61,635 nt of DNA from Nocardia sp. alder85J (GTDB lineage Bacteria > Actinomycetota > Actinomycetes > Mycobacteriales > Mycobacteriaceae), in NCBI RefSeq assembly GCF_020176955.2, contig NZ_JAIUCZ020000021.1, positions 1 through 61,635 on the forward strand, written 5' to 3'. The position numbers and the translations under genes were made by a program. Every line of letters begins with the position of its first letter. Position 1 is the first letter of the stretch. Positions 29,192 to 37,315 of the stretch are shown here, piece by piece. The notes below the pieces were generated by a model. The model ran no database searches. It was not told the DNA's origin and worked only from the letters and a program-made list of their open reading frames with translations.

Positions 29192-30241
29192 TTACGGTTT
29201 CGCGTTCGGTGTGACGGTAGCCTGCGCACGGTCCCCCCGCAGCAGGCGCAGTCCGGCGGCCATGAATTCGGGGGTCGCGTCGGCGGCGGCGACCGCGTCG
29301 CGGCCGGCGTCGGCGCCCTGCCGGGCCCGGTAGGCGATCCCCTCGGCGATCACGCCGATCTTGAAATTGGCCAGCGCCAGATACCAGGGCCACGAACCGA
29401 GATCGCGGCCGGAGGCCAGCGCGTAGCGCTGCGCGAGGTCGTCCGCCGACGGCAGCCGGTCACTGGTCCAGGCCGCCTGCACGCCGAGCACCCGATCGAA
29501 GACCGGCTCGCGGTAGACGCACATCAGCGCGACGTCGGTGAGCGGGTCACCGAGGGTGGACATCTCCCAATCCACCACCGCGCGCACCACATCGGGCCGT
29601 TCCGCGTCGAGAATCGTGTTGTCGATGCGATAGTCGCCGTGCACGATCGAGGCGCTCGCCGGCGGCGCGAAATCCGCCAGCGCGGCGGCCAGCCGGGCGG
29701 CATCGGGCAGCTCGCGGGTCTGCACCTGCTCCCACTGCCGGGCCCACAACCGCACCTGCCGGGACACGTAACCGTCGGGGCGGCCGAAGGTTTCGAGGCC
29801 GATCGCGCGGTAGTCCACGGCGTGCAGCGCCACCAGCCGGTCGACCAGCGCGTGCACGCAGGCGTCGATCTGCTCGCCGGTGAGCGCGACCAGATCGTCG
29901 CGGTCCCGGATCACCAGGCCGGGCACGAATTCGACGACAGTGAACGGCGCGCCGAGCACCGTGCCCTCGAGATCAGCCGCGACGGTCGCGGCGACCGGCA
30001 CCGCGGTGCCCCACAGCGCCGAGGTCACGGTGTATTCGCGGGCCATGTCGTGCGCGGACGGGGTCAGCCCGGCGGTCGGGGGACGGCGTAGCACCCAGCG
30101 TGCGGCGCCGTCGGTGAGCGCGAAGGTGAGATTGGACCGGCCGCCACTGATCAGCTCCGCGGTCAGCGGGCCGCGCAGCGGGACGCCGCGCTCGGTCAGG
30201 AAGCGCGTCACCGCGTCGATGTCCATGCCCGGCAACGTCAT
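29192..30241 (-). CDS. APH-fold phosphotransferase (ACAD10/11 N-domain-like)
   Basis: A 349-residue aminoglycoside-phosphotransferase-fold kinase. The catalytic HGDYRIDN (Asp base) and metal-binding Asp in VVDWEMSTLGDPLTD are intact, as is the nucleotide Lys region (WVLRRPP). Members next to acyl-CoA dehydrogenases correspond to the kinase domain of mammalian ACAD10/ACAD11, which phosphorylate 4-hydroxyacyl-CoAs before the dehydrogenase-like domain eliminates phosphate. The acyl-CoA dehydrogenase gene lies 5 bases upstream on the same strand, supporting the same two-step chemistry here. No drug resistance is implied. Confidence 0.87.
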   Translation of the reverse strand: MTLPGMDIDAVTRFLTERGVPLRGPLTAELISGGRSNLTFALTDGAARWVLRRPPTAGLTPSAHDMAREYTVTSALWGTAVPVAATVAADLEGTVLGAPFTVVEFVPGLVIRDRDDLVALTGEQIDACVHALVDRLVALHAVDYRAIGLETFGRPDGYVSRQVRLWARQWEQVQTRELPDAARLAAALADFAPPASASIVHGDYRIDNTILDAERPDVVRAVVDWEMSTLGDPLTDVALMCVYREPVFDRVLGVQAAWTSDRLPSADDLAQRYALASGRDLGSWPWYLALANFKIGVIAEGIAYRARQGADAGRDAVAAADATPEFMAAGLRLLRGDRAQATVTPNAKP

Positions 30242-30246
30242 CGGGG

Positions 30247-31458
30247 TCACCGCGCACCCGCCGCCAGCGCCCGCTTCGCGGCCCCGATGCGCCGCTTGGC
30301 GATCGCCCACCGGTGCACCTCGGAGGGGCCGTCGTAGATCCGGAACGGCCGTACCTCGCGCGAGAGCCGGGCCAGCGGCAGATCCTCGGAGACGCCGAGC
30401 CCGCCGCACATCTGCACGCTACGGTCGACGATTCGGAAGATCGCCTCGGCGGCAAAGGTTTTCGCGATCGAGGTGGAATCCGACGCGGCTTCGCCGGCGT
30501 CCAGCTCCCAGCAGGCGCGCAGCAGCAGCGCGCGGGTGGCCGCGATGTCGATCTCGTTGTCGGCCACCATCTTCTGGACCATGCCCAGATCGCCGATGCG
30601 GCCACCGAAGCCCTCGCGCTGCGCGACATGGTCCACGGCCACGTCGTGCGCCCGCCGGGCCGCACCGAGCCACCGCATGACGTGGGTCATCCGGGCCGGG
30701 CCCAGCCGGACCTGCGCGTACTCGTAGCCGCGGTCGGCCGCGCCGAGCACCGCCTCGTCCGGGACCACCACATCCTCGAAATCGACCTCGCAGTGCCCGC
30801 CGATCATCGACTTGTCCAGGGTGCCGATGTGCCGGCCGATCCGGACGCCGGCGGTATCGGCCGGCACCAGGAACATCGTGGCGCCGCCGCGCTGACCGGG
30901 CTCGCCGGAGGTCCGGGCCATCACGATCAGGAAGTCGGCCCCGTCGGCGCCGGTGATGAACCACTTGCGGCCGTTGATCCGCCAGTCCCCGCCGACGCGC
31001 TCGGCGCGGGTGCGCAGGGCCGCCGGATCCGAACCGGCGCCCGGCGCGGGTTCGGTCATCGCGAACGCCGACCGGATGTCACCCGCGGCCAGCGGAGCCA
31101 GGAACCGCTGCTTCTGCTCGGCGGAGGCGACGTGCGCCAGCATGTGCACATTGCCCTCGTCGGGGGCGGCGATGTTCAGCGCGGTCGGCCCGAACAGCGA
31201 GTACCCGGCCTCCTCGAAGACCGGGGCCCGGTCCGACATGCCCAGCCCGAGGCCGCCGTACTCGATCGGCGCGTGCGGCGCGAACACGCCCGCCGCCTTC
31301 GCGGCCGCCTGCAGGTGCTTGCGCATCTCGTCGCCGCCCGCGGCGGTGATGTCGCCGTGGTGGCCGTCCTCGACCGGCAGCACCTCGGTGCGGACGAATT
31401 CCCGCGTCCGCTCGACCAGTGCGGTCACCTCCGGGGAGTAGGTCAGATCGATCGGCAC
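30247..31458 (-). CDS. Acyl-CoA dehydrogenase (ACAD11-like)
   Basis: A 403-residue FAD enzyme with the family signatures FAMTEPAPGAGSDPA (flavin/substrate contact), WFITGADGADF, and the C-terminal QMCGGLGVSEDLPLARLSREVRPFRIYDGPSEVH. The GTG start at 31458 (VPIDLTYSPEV) has GAGGTGG 5 bases upstream. It leads the block acyl-CoA dehydrogenase, APH-like kinase, SDR. With the kinase it fits hydroxyacyl-CoA catabolism as in ACAD10/11, although simple fatty acyl-CoA oxidation is possible. A near-perfect palindrome sits 28 bases upstream, and a divergent XRE-TetR regulator gene begins 150 bases away. Confidence 0.88.
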   Translation of the reverse strand: MPIDLTYSPEVTALVERTREFVRTEVLPVEDGHHGDITAAGGDEMRKHLQAAAKAAGVFAPHAPIEYGGLGLGMSDRAPVFEEAGYSLFGPTALNIAAPDEGNVHMLAHVASAEQKQRFLAPLAAGDIRSAFAMTEPAPGAGSDPAALRTRAERVGGDWRINGRKWFITGADGADFLIVMARTSGEPGQRGGATMFLVPADTAGVRIGRHIGTLDKSMIGGHCEVDFEDVVVPDEAVLGAADRGYEYAQVRLGPARMTHVMRWLGAARRAHDVAVDHVAQREGFGGRIGDLGMVQKMVADNEIDIAATRALLLRACWELDAGEAASDSTSIAKTFAAEAIFRIVDRSVQMCGGLGVSEDLPLARLSREVRPFRIYDGPSEVHRWAIAKRRIGAAKRALAAGAR

Positions 31459-31485
31459 GGACCACCTCGTCTCATCGGGTACCAA

Positions 31486-31501
31486 CCGAACGATCGCTCG
31501 G
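31486..31501. promoter_or_regulatory. Palindrome upstream of the acyl-CoA dehydrogenase operon
   Basis: CCGAACGATCGCTCGG pairs at 7 of 8 positions, a TetR-type half-site arrangement (CCGAACG/CGTTCGG class). It lies 28 bases upstream of the acyl-CoA dehydrogenase start. The divergent XRE-TetR protein is the obvious candidate binder. Confidence 0.55.
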
Positions 31502-31580
31502 CTGCAAACGATGACACTGTCACACAGCAGGTCATATGCCGTCAACATCGCCCTGCTTTCACCGAAGGCGCGCTTGCCAA

Positions 31581-31597
31581 GTTCAGCATTTCTGAAC
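31581..31597. promoter_or_regulatory. Inverted repeat just before the XRE-TetR gene
   Basis: GTTCAG (31581-31586) and CTGAAC (31592-31597) flank 5 bases and end 11 bases before the ATG, overlapping the translation start region. It differs from the TetR-like palindrome at 31486, so the two DNA-binding domains of the adjacent regulator may each have their own site. Confidence 0.5.
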
Positions 31598-31608
31598 AGA
31601 CTGAGCTG

Positions 31609-32457
31609 ATGGACGAAGATTCCGGCTCGGGCGCGGCCATTCGCGCCGCCCGGCGCGCGGCGGGCCTGACGGTGCGCGAACTCGCGCAACGCGTGGGAGT
31701 CAGCGCCGCCACCGTCAGCGCGGTCGAGAACGACCGCACCGGCGTCTCCGTCGCCCGGTTGCGGGCCTTCGCCACGGCCCTGGGAGTGCCGGTCACCCGC
31801 CTGCTGACCGCTCCCGACGACCCCGCCGGCGCACCGGCGGCACCCGCACTCGCCGACGACTGGCGGCATTTCGCGCCGCTGACCCTCGATCCGGTGCTGA
31901 CGGCGACGATCGGCGCCATCGTGGACACCGGCTACCACGGCACCTCCATGCGCGCGATCGCGCAGCGGGCCGGGCTCAGCGTCGCCGGGGTCTACCACCA
32001 CTATGCCGACAAACAACAGTTGCTGGTCCGGATCCTCGACCTCACCATGGCCGAACTGCACTGGCGGGTCGGCGCGGCGGCCGCGAGCGCGCCCGGCAGC
32101 GTGGAACGGGTGGCCCGGATCGTGGAGGCGCTCACGCTGTTCCACGCCCACCGCCGCGACCTGGGCTTCATCGGGGCCAGCGAGATGCGCAGTCTCACCG
32201 CGGTGAACCGCCGGCGCATCACCGAATCCCGCACCCGGCTGCAACGGACCCTCGACGACGCCATCGGCGCGGCGGCCGCCGAGGGCCGACTGCACGCGCA
32301 CGATCTGCCCGCCGCCGGGCGGGCCATCGCCACCATGTGCACGGCCGTCCCGCAGTGGTTCCGCGCCGACGGGCCGTCGACGCCCGAGGACATCGCCCGC
32401 CGGTACGCGGAATACGCACTGGCACTGCTGAACATCCGTCCGGCCGGGAACGGGTGA
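31609..32457 (+). CDS. Dual-HTH regulator: XRE domain fused to TetR
   Basis: A 282-residue protein with two DNA-binding domains. Residues 8-65 are an XRE/Cro-type helix-turn-helix (IRAARRAAGLTVRELAQRVGVSAATVSAVENDRTG). From about residue 85 a TetR-type domain follows (ILDT-like GAIVDTGYHGTSMRAIAQRAGLSVAGVYHHYADKQQLLVRI) with a TetR ligand domain of about 140 residues. It is divergent from the acyl-CoA dehydrogenase operon and probably controls it. Two dissimilar palindromes lie in the shared intergenic region. Ligand unknown; an acyl-CoA is plausible from context. Confidence 0.85.
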   Translation: MDEDSGSGAAIRAARRAAGLTVRELAQRVGVSAATVSAVENDRTGVSVARLRAFATALGVPVTRLLTAPDDPAGAPAAPALADDWRHFAPLTLDPVLTATIGAIVDTGYHGTSMRAIAQRAGLSVAGVYHHYADKQQLLVRILDLTMAELHWRVGAAAASAPGSVERVARIVEALTLFHAHRRDLGFIGASEMRSLTAVNRRRITESRTRLQRTLDDAIGAAAAEGRLHAHDLPAAGRAIATMCTAVPQWFRADGPSTPEDIARRYAEYALALLNIRPAGNG

Positions 32458-32492
32458 GAACGACTCGCTCGAGAGATCTTTCACACTCTATC

Positions 32493-32504
32493 TAACGCTT
32501 GTTA
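32493..32504. promoter_or_regulatory. Small palindrome upstream of the SDR gene
   Basis: TAAC-GCTT-GTTA is a short inverted repeat 77 bases upstream of the HSD10-like SDR start and 36 bases after the XRE-TetR stop. It resembles TetR/FadR-type operators of lipid genes but is short enough to be chance. Confidence 0.35.
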
Positions 32505-32581
32505 CACAAACGGCTACGGTGGGCCCCACGGCGAGGCCGAGCAGCGGTCGCAGCCCGACCCCTACGGAGAGGAACAACGAG

Positions 32582-33343
32582 ATGCGGATCGAGAACGCGG
32601 TGGCGCTGGTGACCGGCGGCGCGTCGGGCCTGGGCCTGGCGACGGTGCGGGAGTTGCACAGCCACGGCGCGAAGGTGGTGATCGTCGACCTGCCGTCCTC
32701 GGCCGGTGAGACGATCGCGAAGGAACTCGGCGACGGCGTGCTGTTCGCCGCCGCCGATGTCACCGACGAGGAGCAGATCACCGCGGCCCTCGACGCCGCC
32801 GCCGGGCTGGGCCCGCTGCGGATCGCGGTGAACTGCGCCGGGATCGGCAACGCGATCAAGACCGTGGGCAAGCAGGGCGCGTTCCCGCTCGCGGACTTCA
32901 CCAAGGTGATCAACGTCAACCTGGTCGGCACCTTCAATGTGATTCGCCTTGCCGCCGAACGCATCTCGGCCACCGAGCCGGTCGGCGAGGAGCGTGGCGT
33001 GATCATCAACACCGCCTCGGTGGCGGCGTTCGAGGGCCAGATCGGGCAGGCCGCGTACTCGGCCTCCAAGGGCGGCATCGTCGGCATGACGCTGCCGATC
33101 GCCCGCGACCTGGCGAGCCTGAAGATCCGCGTGGTGACCATCGCGCCGGGCCTGTTCCACACCCCGCTGTTCAACGGCCTGCCGGACGAGGCGGTCGCCT
33201 CGCTGGGCGCGCAGGTGCCGCACCCGTCCCGGCTCGGCGATCCGGTCGAGTACGGCGCGCTGGCCCGCCACATCGTGGAGAACCCGATGCTCAACGGCGA
33301 GACCATCCGCCTCGACGGCGCCATCCGGATGGCGCCCCGCTGA
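32582..33343 (+). CDS. SDR oxidoreductase, 3-hydroxyacyl-CoA dehydrogenase type II-like
   Basis: A 253-residue SDR close to HSD17B10 (3-hydroxyacyl-CoA dehydrogenase type 2): TGGASGLGLATV (about residue 13), an acidic Asp after strand 2 (VIVDLP) predicting NAD, NCAGIG, Ser in INTASVAAFEGQIGQ, Tyr and Lys in YSASKGG, and the FHTPLF/PHPSRLGDPVEYGALARHI tail diagnostic of this subfamily. It would oxidise 3-hydroxyacyl-CoA in beta-oxidation of straight or branched chains. GAGAGG precedes the ATG. A convergent hairpin follows. Confidence 0.9.
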   Translation: MRIENAVALVTGGASGLGLATVRELHSHGAKVVIVDLPSSAGETIAKELGDGVLFAAADVTDEEQITAALDAAAGLGPLRIAVNCAGIGNAIKTVGKQGAFPLADFTKVINVNLVGTFNVIRLAAERISATEPVGEERGVIINTASVAAFEGQIGQAAYSASKGGIVGMTLPIARDLASLKIRVVTIAPGLFHTPLFNGLPDEAVASLGAQVPHPSRLGDPVEYGALARHIVENPMLNGETIRLDGAIRMAPR

Positions 33344-33410
33344 CCTGCGAACCGGCGGTGCCACTCGGTTGTGGCGCTCCGATCTCGCGGTAGCACAACC
33401 GAATACGTAC

Positions 33411-33449
33411 GGGCGCGACCGTGGCGGAACCTCCGCGACGGTCGCGCCC
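33411..33449. terminator. Bidirectional hairpin between convergent genes
   Basis: GGGCGCGACCGT (33411-33422) pairs perfectly with ACGGTCGCGCCC (33438-33449), and an inner GCGGA/TCCGC stem extends it. It lies between the convergent SDR and F420/NADP-reductase-like genes. There is no T tract. Confidence 0.6.
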
Positions 33450-33461
33450 GGCCGCGGCCGC

Positions 33462-34256
33462 TCAGAGAATGGTGTATTCGCGGCCCTCGATGGTGGCGAC
33501 GAAGCCCGGCGGCAGGCCGGTGAAGGAGCCACGGCGGGCGCCGGCGCGCACGGCCTCGGCGACGAGTTCACGCGCGCGGGCCGCGGGCAGCGGGACGGCC
33601 GGAGACGTGCGGAACCAGCGCCGGGCCTGCTCCTCGTCCATGCCCCGGGGCGCGCGGCTGAGGTAGGGATCGAGATAGATCGGGGTGCCGGGCTCGCTGC
33701 GCCAACTGTCCACCAGCGCACCCATATCGATGGTGTCGTAGCCGATGAGGGACAGATATTCGGCCACCACCGCCTTGGCCGCCGCGTCGTCACTCGCGAT
33801 CGGCAGCGCGCTGCGATCGGGTGCGCCCGGTGGGCGCACGGCGGTCGACAACCGCATGAAGTCCACGTTGTTCAAGGCCTTCACCACTCGCGCGTCCACC
33901 AGATACCGTTGCACGAGTTCGCTCGAGGTCACCTCGCCCGCGTCCAGTTCGGGCACCTGTTCGTCACGTTCGGGGTAGTAGTTCATGGTGTCGACGACGA
34001 TGCGACCGGCCAGGGCCGCGACCGGGAGCCTCCGATAGGCGTGGAAGGGGACCGTCACCACCACCAGGTCGGCGGTCGTCGCGGCCTGAGCGCAGGTGGT
34101 GGCGCAGGCATGTCCGCCGAGGTCGGCGACCAGGTCGGCGAGGGTGTCCGGGCTCCGGGAGTTGCTGACGATCACGTCCAGCCCGGCCGCGACGCTCAGC
34201 CGCGCCAGGGTACCGCCGATCGAGCCGCTGCCGATGAATGCGATCGTCCGGAACAT
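33462..34256 (-). CDS. NADPH-dependent F420 reductase-like oxidoreductase
   Basis: A 264-residue Rossmann-fold protein of the F420/NADP oxidoreductase family: IAFIGSGSIGGTLARL (nucleotide loop, residues 5-20), SNSR after the second strand (Ser/Arg suit NADP phosphate), VVVTVPFHAYRRLPVAALAGRIVVDTMNYY, and VKALNNVDF, all hallmarks of the family. Many members in actinomycetes act on NADP(H) with F420 or simply as NADP-dependent reductases. The C-terminal about 60 residues extend past the usual length. It is transcribed alone; a short AT-rich inverted repeat lies upstream. Confidence 0.8.
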   Translation of the reverse strand: MFRTIAFIGSGSIGGTLARLSVAAGLDVIVSNSRSPDTLADLVADLGGHACATTCAQAATTADLVVVTVPFHAYRRLPVAALAGRIVVDTMNYYPERDEQVPELDAGEVTSSELVQRYLVDARVVKALNNVDFMRLSTAVRPPGAPDRSALPIASDDAAAKAVVAEYLSLIGYDTIDMGALVDSWRSEPGTPIYLDPYLSRAPRGMDEEQARRWFRTSPAVPLPAARARELVAEAVRAGARRGSFTGLPPGFVATIEGREYTIL

Positions 34257-34299
34257 CGGGATGTCCTTTCAGCACGCGCAGCCGATCGAGCAACGTGTT

Positions 34300-34314
34300 A
34301 GCTAAAAAATAGCT
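34300..34314. promoter_or_regulatory. AT-rich inverted repeat upstream of the F420-reductase-like gene
   Basis: AGCTA (34300-34304) and TAGCT (34310-34314) flank five As, 43 bases upstream of the start. It stands out against the G+C-rich surroundings and probably marks an operator or promoter. Confidence 0.45.
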
Positions 34315-34356
34315 TAACTCGATTTCGGTCACCCGGTGGCGGACCGCCGACGAACC

Positions 34357-35046
34357 TCACGCCAGGGCGAGCTGTTCGACCGGCCCGGACAGCGCCGATT
34401 TCACGTGCCGGGTGAGGTCGTCGACCAGGACCTCGGTGTCACCGTGCTCGACGGCGGCGACGACCGCGGCCGCGACCTGCCGAGGTGTCACCTTGGGGGC
34501 GTCGATCCCGCGGGTCATGTCGGTGTCGACGTAACCCATGTGCACGCCGACGACCAGGGTTCCGGCCGGCGCCAGTTCGCGCCGCAGCGAATTGGTCGCC
34601 GACCACAGCGCCGCCTTGGAGATGCCGTACGCGCCGGATCCCGCCAGCCAGGACAGCACCGAATGCACGTCCACCAGGGCGCCGCCGCCGTTGGCCGCGA
34701 GAATCGGCGCGAATGCCCGCGCGATGCGCAGCGGTCCGAAAAGGTTGGCGTCCAGCACCTTTCGTAGCTCGTCGTCGGTGGCGTCCAGCAGCGGACCGGT
34801 TCCCGAGACACCGGCGTTGTTGACGACGATCCGGGCGTCGCGCGCGGTGGCGGCGAGGCGGGCGACCGAATCGGGGTCGGTGACCTCGAGCGGGACGGGG
34901 ACGATGCGCGGGTCGGCACTGGGTTCCGGCCGGCGGGCGGTGGCGTAGACGGTACGGGCGCCGGCCGCGAGGAGCTGGTCGACGAGGGCCTTGCCGATGC
35001 CCCGCTGCCCGCCGGTCACGACTGCTACCGAGTCCTGGATCTGCAT
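34357..35046 (-). CDS. SDR-family oxidoreductase
   Basis: A 229-residue SDR of the short single-domain type: VTGGQRGIGKAL (residues 10-21), NNAGVSG, Ser in VHSVLSW, Tyr and Lys in YGISKAALW. ATARRPEPS after strand 2 suggests NADP(H). Substrate unknown. It is divergent from a TetR gene. Its upstream region carries three copies of ACTTCGA, two of them forming an inverted repeat, unlike the operator of the neighbouring TetR gene. Confidence 0.87.
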   Translation of the reverse strand: MQIQDSVAVVTGGQRGIGKALVDQLLAAGARTVYATARRPEPSADPRIVPVPLEVTDPDSVARLAATARDARIVVNNAGVSGTGPLLDATDDELRKVLDANLFGPLRIARAFAPILAANGGGALVDVHSVLSWLAGSGAYGISKAALWSATNSLRRELAPAGTLVVGVHMGYVDTDMTRGIDAPKVTPRQVAAAVVAAVEHGDTEVLVDDLTRHVKSALSGPVEQLALA

Positions 35047-35082
35047 CGCTGATTCCTCTCGTGAGCGGTTCGACAGGGTGCC

Positions 35083-35126
35083 ACTTCGAGTATGGCAACC
35101 CTGTGGCTACTTCGAAATGTCGAAGT
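35083..35126. promoter_or_regulatory. ACTTCGA repeat cluster upstream of the SDR gene
   Basis: ACTTCGA occurs at 35083-35089 and 35109-35115, and as its complement TCGAAGT at 35120-35126. The last two form a perfect inverted repeat with a 4-base spacer. The cluster lies 37-80 bases upstream of the SDR start. A further repeat, TGACTT/AAGTCA, spans 35147-35168. Confidence 0.6.
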
Positions 35127-35231
35127 CGGCCACTTGGCCAGTATTCTGACTTTACTATACTGAAGTCAAGTGAGGAGACGGTGATCACTGCGCACCACCT
35201 CCGGCGCGGACCGGCCGTCCCGAGCCGGGCG

Positions 35232-35242
35232 GAGTATTACTC
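35232..35242. promoter_or_regulatory. TetR operator, copy 1
   Basis: GAGT-ATT-ACTC, within GGAGTATTACTCTG, ends 9 bases before the GTG of the TetR gene. The same 14-mer with one change recurs at 35983-35996 before the acyl-CoA dehydrogenase gene. Confidence 0.65.
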
Positions 35243-35251
35243 TGGTCTGCC

Positions 35252-35953
35252 GTGGGAGTCCGTGAACGAGTACTGGAGGCCGCGCTCGCCTGTTTCCTCG
35301 AGGACGGCTACGAGCGCACCACGATCGCCCGGATCCGGGAGCGCAGCGCGGTGTCCAACGGTGCGCTGTTCCATCATTTCCCGACCAAGGAGGCGATCGC
35401 GGGCGAGCTGTACGTGGATTCGATGCGCGCGGTGCAGGACGGGTACCGGCGGGTACTGGCCGCCGGGCCGCGCACGCTCGCCGAGGCCGTCGCCGGTGTC
35501 GTCCGGCACCAACTGGGCTGGATCGAGGCGCATCCGGATCGGGCGCGCTTCGTGTACTCCCAGGGCCGGCTCGATCTCGCCACCGAGGCGGGCCACCGGC
35601 TGCGCGCGATGAACGACGAACTCGCCGCCGAGTACCGGCGCCGGCTCGCACCGCTGATCGCCCGCGGTGAGGTGCGCGATCTGCCGATGACCGTGGTGGT
35701 CGCGGTCATCACCGGACCCGCGCACGGCATCGCCCAGCAGTGGCTGGCGGGGCAACTGGCCGGGCCGATCGGCGAATACGCCGACGACCTGATCGACGCC
35801 GCGGTGGCCGGGCTCACCGGCACGCCGACCGCCGGGCCGCGCCACCCGCCGCGGCCGGTGACGGCCCGGATCCGGATCGAAGTGCTCGACGACGACGGCA
35901 CGGTCGTCGCCGCCGGGACCACCGACACCCGCCTGGCGTCGCCTGCGGAGTGA
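35252..35953 (+). CDS. TetR-family regulator of the downstream acyl-CoA dehydrogenase
   Basis: A 233-residue TetR protein. The helix-turn-helix covers RVLEAALACFLEDGYERTTIARIRERSAVSNGALFHHFPTKEAIAGELY (residues 6-55), and the ligand domain has an Arg/Pro-rich tail of about 35 residues. The GTG start at 35252 lies 9 bases after a palindrome and has no Shine-Dalgarno sequence, consistent with a leaderless mRNA. The same palindrome occurs before the next gene, so it probably regulates itself and that gene. Confidence 0.85.
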   Translation: MGVRERVLEAALACFLEDGYERTTIARIRERSAVSNGALFHHFPTKEAIAGELYVDSMRAVQDGYRRVLAAGPRTLAEAVAGVVRHQLGWIEAHPDRARFVYSQGRLDLATEAGHRLRAMNDELAAEYRRRLAPLIARGEVRDLPMTVVVAVITGPAHGIAQQWLAGQLAGPIGEYADDLIDAAVAGLTGTPTAGPRHPPRPVTARIRIEVLDDDGTVVAAGTTDTRLASPAE

Positions 35954-35983
35954 CGCTCCGGAGCCCTACCGAGCAATGCTCCG

Positions 35984-35994
35984 GAGTGTTACTC
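35984..35994. promoter_or_regulatory. TetR operator, copy 2
   Basis: GAGT-GTT-ACTC, within GGAGTGTTACTCTG, lies 33 bases upstream of the acyl-CoA dehydrogenase start. It matches copy 1 at 13 of 14 positions. Confidence 0.65.
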
Positions 35995-36027
35995 TGACGA
36001 CATTGTCGGGCGATCAGGAGCAGGGCG

Positions 36028-37197
36028 ATGACCACCACCGCGTCGAGCCGGGCCGAATTCTTCGAACTTCCCCTCGGGACAGCCGAATTGGCGGAGCGGG
36101 CACGGCAGGCCGCCGCCGGGCTCGCCGATCGCGCCGTCGAGGTGCGCAGGCATCTGATCGACCACGCCGAGATGCACCCGGAACTCCGGGAGGTGTTCCG
36201 CCGCAACGGCTGGAGCGCACTCGGGGTTCCGGAGCCGACCGGCGCGGGGAATCTGCTCGGCCTGGCCGTGGTCCTGGAGGCGTTCGCCGCGGAGGGCATG
36301 GTGCTGTGGCTGCCGGTGCTGTCCGCCGCTGTCGCACATGCGCTTTCGCAGGCCGGGCCGGAGGGCGCCCGCGAGCACTGGCTGCCACGGGTGGCCGCCG
36401 GGTCGGCCCAGCTGGGCATGGCGGCCACCGAATCGCACAGCGGCCACAACCTTTTCGGGGTACGCACCGCAATTCGGTACGACGGTGAGCATTTCGTGGT
36501 CGACGGGGTCAAGCGGATCACCTCGGCGCTGGACGTGGTGGACCGGGTGCTGGTCTTCGGCCGCGACGGTTCCGGCTACACCTGTGTCCTGCTCGATCCT
36601 CGCGCGCCCGGTGCGAGCGCGACCGAGATCCCGATGGGGTTCCGCGAGGGCGTCCGGCAGTTCCAGCTCGATCTGGACCGAGTGGTGGTGCCCGCCGAAG
36701 CGCTCGCCGGGGAGCGGGGCCGCGGCCTGGCCGTCATGTGGCCGTTCACGCACGTCGAACGGGCGCTCACCGCGGCCCTGTGCCTCGGCACCGCCGCGTA
36801 CGCCCTCCTCCGCGCCACCGATCGGGCCCGGCGGCGAAGCATCGCGGCCGATCGCCCGATCGGCGTCCACCAAGCCGTCGCGCATCCGCTGGCCGCCCTG
36901 CACGCGCGGCTGGCGGCGGCCCGATTGCTGGTGTACCGCACCGCCGCTCGCATCGATGCGCGGGCGGACCAGCGCACCGTCACCGCCGATATCAACGCGG
37001 CCAAGGTGCTCGCGGCCGATCTCGCCTTCGACGCGGCCGATCACGCGATGCAAGTGCTCGGCGCCGACGCGTGGGACGAGCGCACCGGCTGGCGCGATGT
37101 CTTCCTCGACGCCCGGCTGTCCCGATCCGGGCCGATCAGCAACGAATTCGCGCTGAATCACCTTGCCCAGCACGTCCTCGGCCTGCCCGCCGACTGA
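36028..37197 (+). CDS. Acyl-CoA dehydrogenase family protein
   Basis: A 389-residue protein with the acyl-CoA dehydrogenase fold, but with weaker motifs than its relative at 30247: LGMAATESHSGHNLFGVRTAIRYDGEHFVVDGVKRITS (flavin contact strand), and the helical C-domain with ITADINAAKVLAADLAFDAADHAMQVLGADAW. The length and the lack of the classical YxGxSEVH end suggest an FadE subunit of an alpha2beta2 type or an enzyme for an unusual substrate. AGGAG precedes the ATG. It is 74 bases downstream of a TetR gene and shares its operator. Confidence 0.82.
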   Translation: MTTTASSRAEFFELPLGTAELAERARQAAAGLADRAVEVRRHLIDHAEMHPELREVFRRNGWSALGVPEPTGAGNLLGLAVVLEAFAAEGMVLWLPVLSAAVAHALSQAGPEGAREHWLPRVAAGSAQLGMAATESHSGHNLFGVRTAIRYDGEHFVVDGVKRITSALDVVDRVLVFGRDGSGYTCVLLDPRAPGASATEIPMGFREGVRQFQLDLDRVVVPAEALAGERGRGLAVMWPFTHVERALTAALCLGTAAYALLRATDRARRRSIAADRPIGVHQAVAHPLAALHARLAAARLLVYRTAARIDARADQRTVTADINAAKVLAADLAFDAADHAMQVLGADAWDERTGWRDVFLDARLSRSGPISNEFALNHLAQHVLGLPAD

Positions 37198-37315
37198 TCG
37201 GCCCGGATTCGATCCGGTGGCCGGCATCATGCAGCGGCCTTTCGCTCCGCGGCCCGAAATACGCAGCGGACCCGCCGTTTCGGTGGCCGAGCGCGCGGCG
37301 GAGAGTTCACACGTC

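Noticed and set aside
29192..30241. Aminoglycoside resistance by the APH-fold kinase
   Set aside because: Its neighbour is an acyl-CoA dehydrogenase, the ACAD10/11 arrangement, so a metabolic kinase is far more likely.
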